This document shows positions 5,253-10,562 of a stretch of DNA of 10,562 nucleotides, piece after piece. The notes below the pieces were generated by a model. That model did not search any database, was not told the DNA's origin, and saw only the letters and a list, made by a program, of their open reading frames with translations. A program made the position numbers and the translations under genes. Origin of the DNA: Acidobacteriota bacterium (GTDB lineage Bacteria; Acidobacteriota; UBA890); assembly GCA_030609765.1 (NCBI GenBank), contig JAUWTE010000065.1:1-10562 (forward strand). Direction: 5' to 3'. The stretch's first letter is position 1; every line of letters begins with the position of its first letter.

Positions 5253-7409
5253 CTATGCCATTTGATGAAGGACGATCTCTCGCGGCACCTCGAAGCCCTG
5301 TTCTCGCAGGTCATCGAGGAAGGTCGGGATCAATCCCGTGGGCTGGTGATGGCCAATTACCTTTTGGCCCTCCATACCGGTCTTCTTGTAAGCGAACAGG
5401 TCCTGCATGGTGAACACGTTGCCCTCCATGCCGGTCAGCTCCGAAATCGCCACCACCCGCCTGGTCCCATCACGTAGGCGTTCCTGCTGCACGATGACAT
5501 CGATGGCCGCCACGATCTGATCGCGGATGGCCCGCGAGGGCAGGTCGATGCCGGCCATCAGAGACATCGTCTCGAGGCGGGCCAGCGCGTCGCGTGGCGT
5601 GTTGGCGTGCACTGTGGTGAGCGAGCCATCGTGCCCCGTGTTCATGGCCTGCAACATATCCAGGGCCTCACCGCCCCGACATTCACCGACGACAATGCGG
5701 TCGGGCCGCATGCGGAGAGAGTTGCGCACCAGGTCGCGAATCGTCACGGCTCCTTCGCCCTCGATGTTGGGCGGGCGGGTTTCCATGCGAACGACATGAT
5801 CCTGGGGTAGCTGGAGCTCGGCCGAGTCCTCGATGGTGACAATGCGATCGCCATCGGGGATGTACCCGGACAGGACGTTCAGGAGGGTCGTCTTGCCGCT
5901 GCCGGTGCCTCCCGAAATCACCATGTTCTTGCGCGCCACCACGCAGACACGCAGGAACTCCGCCATTTGCTCGGAAAGCGACCCGTAGGCGATCAGATCC
6001 TTGATTCCCAGCGGGGTACTGGAGAACTTGCGGATCGTCAGCACCGAGCCGTCCAGCGTGAGGGGTGGGATCACGGCATTGACGCGCGAGCCGTCGGGCA
6101 ACCGCGCGTCCACCATCGGCGAGTTCTCATCGATGCGCCGGCCCACCTCCACAACGATTCTCTCGATGATCGTCCGCAGTTGTTCCTCGCAGGTGAAGGA
6201 ATGCGGAGTCTTCTCGAGGCGACCATGGCGCTCGATGTAGATATCCTCTGCCGAATTCACCATCACCTCGCTGACAGACTCGTCGGCCAGGTAGTACTCC
6301 AGAGGGCCGAGCCCGAGCGCCTCGTTGAGGATGTCCCGGGCCAAGGTCAGGCGGGCGCCCTTGTCGGATACGCTGGGGGCCTCTTCGTCGAGAAGGCGGG
6401 CGATCATCTGCTCAGCACGCAGGCGTAAGTCACGCGCCTGCGGACCCGACTTGAGGGCCTTGTAGTCGACGTCGCGCAAGTTCATCTCGTCGACCAGGCG
6501 CCGGTGAACCGCGCGCTTGATGTCGATGACGTCATCAGCCGAAAGGCCGGTAATAGCCTGACCCGGCTCATGCATACGTGCGGCTGCCGCCGCCGAAGGC
6601 TTGGCACCGGCACGGCCGGCACCAGGCTCCGCGGCCGGTCGCCGCACACCGATGCGCGTCCCATCCGCCAATGGCTCCTCGCTGAGGAGCTCCTTGACGA
6701 TTTCAGCGAGGGCGCGGGTGATGGGATGTCGTCGGTTGCCCACTGCCAACGGCTGACCCTGCAACGAGGCCTCGCCGAGAGCCTTGGCATCCTCGGGCAC
6801 CGAGAAAGCGACGGGTTGTCCGAGGTTCAGCTCGATGATCTTGAGACTGATGCGCTGACCGTCGTGCTCGCGCTTCAGGAGCACCCTTATGCGCTCCTGC
6901 GGATACATCATCCCCTGCAGGTACTCCAAAGACTTGCGGCCGCAGTTGACGTCGAGAAGGTCCGGCCCCGTAGGCACGATGACGTCGCTCGCCCGGTCGA
7001 GTGCCTCGGCTGCCAGGCCATCGGTACCACGCCCGATGTCGGCGATGACAAAAGGAAAGGCCTGCAGCAGGAGGTCGATGGCTTCCGCGGCAACAGCGGG
7101 GGTAACCAGCTCAGCGATTGCCAGATCGAGGGCGGCCGGCACAATCACGACTCCCGAGGCATGGCGCACCAGCCGCTCGGCGAACATGTCGGCGGTCATT
7201 TCGGGCAGCTCATCCGCGAGCGACCCGAGGGTCTCGCCACGCTCGCCGCCGAACAGTACGGTGCTGTCGCCCGCGAACGGGCGCTCGAGCTGCACCAGCG
7301 CAACGTCGTGCTGGAGCTCGCGCGCGGCCACGCATGCCATGTTGGTGGCCAGCGTGGTCTTCCCCACGCCGCCCGTCTGGGACGTGATCGCGATCAGGCG
7401 TCCGCCCAT
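5253..7409 (-). CDS. tadA: TadZ/CpaE-like ATPase fused to TadA/CpaF secretion ATPase
   Basis: A single 718-residue frame joining two normally separate proteins. Residues 1-245 are a ParA/MinD-type ATPase like TadZ/CpaE: P-loop TGGVGKTT at 12-19, Walker B-like FVIADI at 120-125 and a C-terminal PEDAKALGEASLQGQPL segment. It lacks the N-terminal receiver-like domain usual in TadZ/CpaE, and Thr12 replaces the signature Lys of KGGxGKT. An Ala/Pro/Gly-rich linker covers about 246-290. Residues 292-718 form a full-length TadA/CpaF: N-terminal helices, GGTGSGKTT at 500-508 (Walker A), IVTIEDSAEL (Asp box) at 523-532, RIVVGE (Walker B) at 571-576 and GHDGSLTTVHANT (His box) at 592-604. TadA powers pilus assembly or secretion; TadZ positions the machine. 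A strong SD precedes ATG 7409. No SD precedes internal Met279, arguing against a separate tadA product. A natural fusion is likely. Confidence 0.93.
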   Translation of the reverse strand: MGGRLIAITSQTGGVGKTTLATNMACVAARELQHDVALVQLERPFAGDSTVLFGGERGETLGSLADELPEMTADMFAERLVRHASGVVIVPAALDLAIAELVTPAVAAEAIDLLLQAFPFVIADIGRGTDGLAAEALDRASDVIVPTGPDLLDVNCGRKSLEYLQGMMYPQERIRVLLKREHDGQRISLKIIELNLGQPVAFSVPEDAKALGEASLQGQPLAVGNRRHPITRALAEIVKELLSEEPLADGTRIGVRRPAAEPGAGRAGAKPSAAAAARMHEPGQAITGLSADDVIDIKRAVHRRLVDEMNLRDVDYKALKSGPQARDLRLRAEQMIARLLDEEAPSVSDKGARLTLARDILNEALGLGPLEYYLADESVSEVMVNSAEDIYIERHGRLEKTPHSFTCEEQLRTIIERIVVEVGRRIDENSPMVDARLPDGSRVNAVIPPLTLDGSVLTIRKFSSTPLGIKDLIAYGSLSEQMAEFLRVCVVARKNMVISGGTGSGKTTLLNVLSGYIPDGDRIVTIEDSAELQLPQDHVVRMETRPPNIEGEGAVTIRDLVRNSLRMRPDRIVVGECRGGEALDMLQAMNTGHDGSLTTVHANTPRDALARLETMSLMAGIDLPSRAIRDQIVAAIDVIVQQERLRDGTRRVVAISELTGMEGNVFTMQDLFAYKKTGMEGQKVIGHHQPTGLIPTFLDDLREQGFEVPREIVLHQMA

Positions 7410-7419
7410 ATCACCTCCT
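7410..7419 (-). promoter_or_regulatory. Perfect Shine-Dalgarno of the ATPase fusion gene
   Basis: AGGAGGTGAT complements ten consecutive bases of the common 16S 3' end (ATCACCTCCT) and runs straight into ATG at 7409, with 4 nt between AGGAGG and the ATG. It is the strongest ribosome site in the window and fixes the fusion gene start. Confidence 0.8.
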
Positions 7420-7433
7420 GCCGCGAGTGCGCA

Positions 7434-8654
7434 TCAACCACCCCTGAAATCAGCCGGCACACGCATGCCCAGCGCCTCGAGCTGGCGCCGTTCGTAGGCA
7501 TCGGCGCTGCCGATTGCCTCAACGAGCTCCAGCGTTGACGGGATATCACCACTGCGTGCACGGGCACGCTCGTAAATGAGCCGCAGCACGCTTCCTTCCT
7601 CCGTGCGACTCGCCGCAGAGGGTGGCTGCTTGCGAATGAACATCGCCGCCGCATCAGAGATCACAGCACGCCACCAGGCAGCGACCAGGTCGGCCGTGAT
7701 CCGGTCGTTGCTGTCGTTCGAGGCGTCGTAGCCGGGACTGCGTCGCCGATATCCAATGACGTCCCCTCCGCGCACATGGGCAATCACCAGTGGATCACGG
7801 CCGGCACGACGGAAGGCGACAGCGGGCATGCGCTGGTCGTCGATGACCTCGAAGGAGCCTCCCCTGCCCTCGGCGATATCGAGCAAGGCTTCGTTGAGGC
7901 GGTCGACCAGCTCGCGAGCGCGCTCGTCGATGACCTGGCCACCTGGACCCTCGGTGCGCAGCACCAGGAGCTGGAAGTTCTCCAGCAGAATGGCGCCATG
8001 CGGATGTCTCTGTCCGTGGTGCCAGTCCTCGTAGTCGAACTCCTCGAACATCAGGTGACGACCGCGGTAGCGGGCGCTGGGGCCGTGCAGCACGACGTAG
8101 ACCATGGGGTCGAGGCTGACCTCGCTGTAGAGCTTCGCCGACCGGCCTGCCTCAGCCTCTACGCGGTCGAGGTCGAGTTGCGAAAACAGCGACCCGCGCA
8201 GGACAACATTGTCGCCGTCAACGACGATCTCCAGACCCTCGATATCAGCGAAGAGCCGCTGCGTCTCCTGCCACAGCGACATCGCCTCGCGGCTCAATAC
8301 GTTGACGTAGAAGGTGTCGCGCACCTGATTGGCGACATCGTGAATGATGAACTCCGTCTTGCCGGCCGCGCGTGTCAGCACCTCGAGAGTGGAGGAGCGC
8401 AAGGTGAACAGCCCGGTGCAGATACTCTGATCGGCGATCAACACACGTCCGATCCGATAGGGCACTGTCAACGTCACGCTTTGACCGACCTGCAGGTACT
8501 GATCCTCGAGCTGCACGTCCTGCTGCGACCGTCCCTGACCGGCCACGCCGGCGGCCACAGAGTCGGCAGACAACGACACCAGCATCAAGCACAGCACCAC
8601 GGTGCCGATCAGGCCGGTCCGCGGGAGCTCAACCGATGGCTGTAGGGGTCGCAT
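7434..8654 (-). CDS. CpaC-like pilus assembly protein lacking the secretin domain
   Basis: A 406-residue predicted secreted protein. Residues 1-36 form a signal peptide (basic N-end, hydrophobic 14-29, then SADSVAAG). Residues about 48-119 fit the pilus assembly protein N-terminal domain found in CpaC/RcpA secretins (QVGQSVTLTVPYRIGRVLIA, later DTFYVNVLS). Residues about 122-190 resemble the BON-like segment (GLEIVVDGDNVVLRGSL). In CpaC a large secretin barrel domain would follow; here there is none, and no VPxLGxIPxLGxLF-type signature. Instead the last about 215 residues hold an aromatic/His stretch (DYEDWHHGQRHPHG, 207-220) and a mixed alpha/beta region ending in a helix (ADLVAAWWRAVISDAAAMF, 321-339). 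I do not recognise this half with confidence. The start ATG is 7 nt after the cpaB stop with TAGGTG upstream. A periplasmic Tad component rather than the outer-membrane pore is likely. Confidence 0.8.
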   Translation of the reverse strand: MRPLQPSVELPRTGLIGTVVLCLMLVSLSADSVAAGVAGQGRSQQDVQLEDQYLQVGQSVTLTVPYRIGRVLIADQSICTGLFTLRSSTLEVLTRAAGKTEFIIHDVANQVRDTFYVNVLSREAMSLWQETQRLFADIEGLEIVVDGDNVVLRGSLFSQLDLDRVEAEAGRSAKLYSEVSLDPMVYVVLHGPSARYRGRHLMFEEFDYEDWHHGQRHPHGAILLENFQLLVLRTEGPGGQVIDERARELVDRLNEALLDIAEGRGGSFEVIDDQRMPAVAFRRAGRDPLVIAHVRGGDVIGYRRRSPGYDASNDSNDRITADLVAAWWRAVISDAAAMFIRKQPPSAASRTEEGSVLRLIYERARARSGDIPSTLELVEAIGSADAYERRQLEALGMRVPADFRGG

Positions 8655-8661
8655 ATCGCAC

Positions 8662-9474
8662 CTACTGGATCTGTTGCAGGAGCTGCCGACGGAACTCCGC
8701 CTCCTCCATGGCCGGCGTCCAGATCGGCAGATCGGAGTCGAGGAGCTTCTGTGCGTCGAGGAGCTCGAAGGCGAGCACGCCCTCGGTCTCACGGCTCGAG
8801 CGCAGGAGCAGGAACAAGCGACCGAGCTCCTGCGCCAGAACTATCCGTTGTGCGTCCTCGGGATACAGCGCGACAGTCACCGTCGTCGCAGTTTGGGTGG
8901 CCGAGCTGCCGGTCCCTGCAGGAGTCTCGTCGCCGGCCTGCGCCACGCTACCGGTGTTTTGATCGACAGCGGCCACCATAACGTTCTGCAGCAGAAAACG
9001 AGCCTGCGTGATGACGTCCTCGCGACGGCTGCCGAGCTCGAAAATACCGATGACATCGACATAGTCGCCAGGCATCGGCAGCCCGGCCACGCCGCTCACC
9101 GCGTTGACCGCCACAGTTACGCCGCGCATCCCCGCCGGCAACTTGGAGGCGAGGGGCTCGACGCCCGCGAAGGCGACCTTGCTGGCGGTGACTTGCTCCC
9201 CCTCGAGGAGGGCAACGACGACGATGCGGTCGATGACGTCACGGACGTCGGGGAAGTTGCCCGGCTGCGCATATCGCGATGGCACGGCCGCGATGACCAG
9301 ATCCTCGTTGGTGATCACATGGCCCTGTGGCAGGTCTTGGGTCACCATCACGATGTTCACCGGCGACGCCATGCCGATGAGCTGTGCTTCGCGTGCCTGC
9401 AGGTAGCAGAGCGCGATGATGACCGCGAATAGTCCCGCGATCACAGCGATTATGACCTTCAGCTTCTTGCTCAC
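8662..9474 (-). CDS. cpaB: Flp pilus assembly protein CpaB/RcpC
   Basis: A 270-residue protein anchored by an N-terminal helix (about 6-26, after SKKLK). A SAF-type domain (about 37-101) begins ASPVNIVMVTQDLPQGHVIT, followed by the RcpC/CpaB domain (about 107-227) with the hallmark GMRGVTVAVNAVSGVAGL and PMPGDYVDVI (115-142). CpaB/RcpC is a periplasmic/outer-membrane-associated Tad component next to the secretin; SAF domains suggest possible glycan contact. A Ser/Thr/Ala/Gly-rich loop (about 174-197) interrupts the second domain. The GTG start at 9474 is chosen because AAGGAGG lies 5 nt before it, whereas the upstream ATG at 9513 has no such site and would add 13 atypical residues before the anchor. 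The next gene starts 7 nt after this stop. Confidence 0.93.
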   Translation of the reverse strand: MSKKLKVIIAVIAGLFAVIIALCYLQAREAQLIGMASPVNIVMVTQDLPQGHVITNEDLVIAAVPSRYAQPGNFPDVRDVIDRIVVVALLEGEQVTASKVAFAGVEPLASKLPAGMRGVTVAVNAVSGVAGLPMPGDYVDVIGIFELGSRREDVITQARFLLQNVMVAAVDQNTGSVAQAGDETPAGTGSSATQTATTVTVALYPEDAQRIVLAQELGRLFLLLRSSRETEGVLAFELLDAQKLLDSDLPIWTPAMEEAEFRRQLLQQIQ

Positions 9475-9479
9475 CACTG

Positions 9480-9486
9480 CCTCCTT
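9480..9486 (-). promoter_or_regulatory. Ribosome binding site fixing the cpaB GTG start
   Basis: AAGGAGG precedes GTG at 9474 by 5 nt; the tandem GTG at 9477 would be only 2 nt away. It lies in the 54-nt gap between the TadE-like gene and cpaB, the longest intergenic gap in the window; I see no clear promoter or hairpin there. Confidence 0.75.
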
Positions 9487-9528
9487 CGGCTCGTGCCCGC
9501 ACGCGGCAGACACGTCAGAGTCATCAAA

Positions 9529-10044
9529 TCACCAAACTGCATAAACCCCGCAAGCGGCCGCTCCGATCCCGGCTCCTGCCCAGGCTCCGGGTCCTGTATC
9601 GTTGGAGGTCCCCGCTTGGATTCCCACGAGCGTCGCCGCCGCCGCGCACTCGACAGCTCCCGGCACGGTGTACGGGGGCTCGGCCCCGCCGACCAGCCGG
9701 GTATTCCTGACAGGAGGCACTACTCCCGATATGAAGCGTTCCATGAATGGAAACCTCCGCAACTGCAAGCGGATCTCCTTGCCGTAGGCGGTATCGGCGT
9801 CGACCTCGTACGGAACCGTCTTGCGAAAGTCCATGAGCAGGTCGTGGCGCGCCTGGGTGATCCCCTGAAAGAAATCCTGGGCGAAGAAGAACATCGTCAT
9901 GATGAACATCAGCATCATGACGACGGCCAGGAAGAAGAAGACGAACTCCACCGCCGCCTGGCCACGCTCGTCTGTTGGCTGTCGAGGTCTGTTACCTCTC
10001 GTCATCATCCGGGCGCTCTTCATCCTCATATCTCTCATGGTCAT
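9529..10044 (-). CDS. tadE: TadE-like pseudopilin
   Basis: A 171-residue protein with a short basic N-terminus, then RGQAAVEF at 27-34 running into a hydrophobic helix (about 32-55). Gly28 before the cut, Glu at +5 and Phe at +6 match the class IVb prepilin/TadE-F processing site, so cleavage by a TadV-type prepilin peptidase (not in the window) is expected. After the helix comes a soluble region, then a Gly/Ala-rich C-terminus with Cys133 and Cys165. TadE-like pseudopilins are minor components needed for Tad pilus assembly. Start: ATG at 10044 overlaps the upstream TGA as ATGA, typical of coupled genes. Alternative ATGs lie at 10038, 10029, 10023, 10008 and 10005; the one at 10029 has GAGAG just upstream. 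All of them leave the processing site intact. Confidence 0.85.
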   Translation of the reverse strand: MTMRDMRMKSARMMTRGNRPRQPTDERGQAAVEFVFFFLAVVMMLMFIMTMFFFAQDFFQGITQARHDLLMDFRKTVPYEVDADTAYGKEIRLQLRRFPFMERFISGVVPPVRNTRLVGGAEPPYTVPGAVECAAAATLVGIQAGTSNDTGPGAWAGAGIGAAACGVYAVW

Positions 10045-10562
10045 TGTCGGTACATCTGGACCATGCGGTTGACCTGGGCCCAGTAGTCTTCGGGCAGGTT
10101 CAGTCGCTCGCGGTCGTTTTCCAGATCGTGGTGGCCCGTGAGGTAGAGGTAGCGGCGCTCGATCGGCACCAACCGGGGCTGGTACTCCGGCAGGTGCCAG
10201 GCCTTGTACCAATAGAGATTTGGCAGCCACCCGATGTTGTTGTGTACCTGGCCGGGGCTCTCCATCCGATACTTGTAGTTGTCGTTGAGGTGCTCGGTGG
10301 GAGGCAGGGCGGCGCTTCCGATGATCCCGAGGATCGAGCCGACGCCGGGGATGTTGCTCCCCAGCGCCTCCTGTTTGGGTTTAGTGCCGAAGCTCCCCCC
10401 TACAGGCCGCGCGGCGGAGAACGCCACCATGCTGGGCATGTCGGCGAAGACCAAAGACCCCATCGCCACGTTCGTGGTCGGCAGACGGGCCCAGAAGAGG
10501 AAATGGGTGTCGTTCTCCTCCCCATCCTTGCGATGCAACGTCGGCCGGAACTCATGCCAGGC
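10041..10562 (-). CDS. Putative Tad-locus envelope protein (TadG/TadE-like), C-terminal part only
   Basis: The last 173 residues of a protein whose start lies beyond the window edge; no domain can be assigned firmly. A hydrophobic, Gly-rich stretch (LGSNIPGVGSILGIIGSAAL) precedes a Tyr/Trp-rich tail (LYWYKAWH, then YQPRLVPIERRYLYL). An Ala-rich FSAARPV segment followed later by LYWYKAW and RLVPI is reminiscent of the C-termini of TadE/TadG-like pilus assembly proteins, where an A.A.VY segment precedes an LY...W.ArL.P motif. This is resemblance by eye. It directly precedes the TadE-like gene with a 4-nt ATGA overlap, so it belongs to the same operon and probably acts in the envelope part of the machine. 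The start, any TadG or von Willebrand-type domain and the N-terminal helix cannot be judged here. Confidence 0.5.
   Translation of the reverse strand, partial: AWHEFRPTLHRKDGEENDTHFLFWARLPTTNVAMGSLVFADMPSMVAFSAARPVGGSFGTKPKQEALGSNIPGVGSILGIIGSAALPPTEHLNDNYKYRMESPGQVHNNIGWLPNLYWYKAWHLPEYQPRLVPIERRYLYLTGHHDLENDRERLNLPEDYWAQVNRMVQMYRQ

Noticed and set aside
6480..6575. Internal ATG at 6575 as a separate start for TadA
   Set aside because: No purine-rich ribosome site precedes it (GCGGCAGCCGCACGT), and the frame is open through the linker, so one fused product is simpler.
6504..7538. Long plus-strand open frame of 344 codons opposite the ATPase fusion
   Set aside because: It mirrors a well-supported gene with catalytic motifs on the other strand; long antisense frames are expected in GC-rich coding DNA, and its translation shows no recognisable domain.
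7776..8645. Plus-strand open frame of 289 codons opposite the CpaC-like gene
   Set aside because: The translation is low-complexity-like (Gln, His, Leu-rich) without a domain; the minus-strand gene has a signal peptide and a recognisable N-terminal domain.
8602..9432. Plus-strand open frame of 276 codons opposite cpaB
   Set aside because: Antisense shadow of cpaB, rich in Arg, His and Asp, with no domain.
9475..9528. Possible internal promoter or terminator in the largest gap
   Set aside because: Only 54 nt including the cpaB ribosome site; no convincing -35/-10 pair or stem with a T-run on the minus strand.
10045..10230. Upstream extension of the TadE-like frame to 10230
   Set aside because: It overlaps the end of the preceding gene in another frame and has a Pro/Arg/Gly-rich shadow composition; the ATGA overlap gives a natural start.

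Overview
The window is one stretch of a Tad/Flp-type (type IVc pilus, type II secretion-related) locus. All ten supported genes lie on the minus strand, so the operon reads from high to low coordinates. The DNA is GC-rich, and the pairing of Tad machinery with several FHA-domain proteins suggests a deltaproteobacterial/myxobacterial-like or similarly signalling-rich Gram-negative-type lineage. That placement is an inference; no rRNA or marker gene is present to fix it.

Layout in reading order: the C-terminus of a putative TadG-like envelope component cut by the window edge (10562-10041); a TadE-like pseudopilin (10044-9529); CpaB/RcpC (9474-8662); a CpaC-like protein that keeps the pilus-assembly N-terminal domain but has no secretin domain (8654-7434); a 718-residue fusion of a TadZ/CpaE ParA-like ATPase with a complete TadA/CpaF secretion ATPase (7409-5253); the inner-membrane platform proteins TadB (5230-4379) and TadC (4374-3490); a DUF192 protein (3481-2936); an FHA-TM-sensor-TM-HAMP-PAS protein with no kinase domain (3152-1635); an FHA-TM-TPR protein (1635-658); and a double-FHA protein running off the other edge (629-1).

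Gene spacing is tight throughout: 1- and 4-nt stop/start overlaps, gaps of 4 to 54 nt, and one unusually long overlap of about 217 nt between the DUF192 and FHA-HAMP-PAS genes. No gene-free stretch exceeds about 55 nt, and I see no internal promoter, terminator, RNA gene, repeat, CRISPR array or mobile element. The genes therefore look like a single transcription unit whose promoter and end both lie outside the window.

Working model (inference): the TadZ-TadA fusion drives a TadB/TadC platform that assembles or secretes TadE/TadG-like subunits, with CpaB and the secretin-less CpaC-like protein on the periplasmic side. The three FHA proteins (four FHA domains) add a phosphothreonine-responsive layer and a membrane sensor. 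The major pilin, prepilin peptidase, true secretin and any Ser/Thr kinase or phosphatase are not in this window. The most unusual points are the TadZ-TadA fusion, the secretin-less CpaC-like protein with an unfamiliar C-terminal half, and the run of FHA proteins appended to the platform genes.
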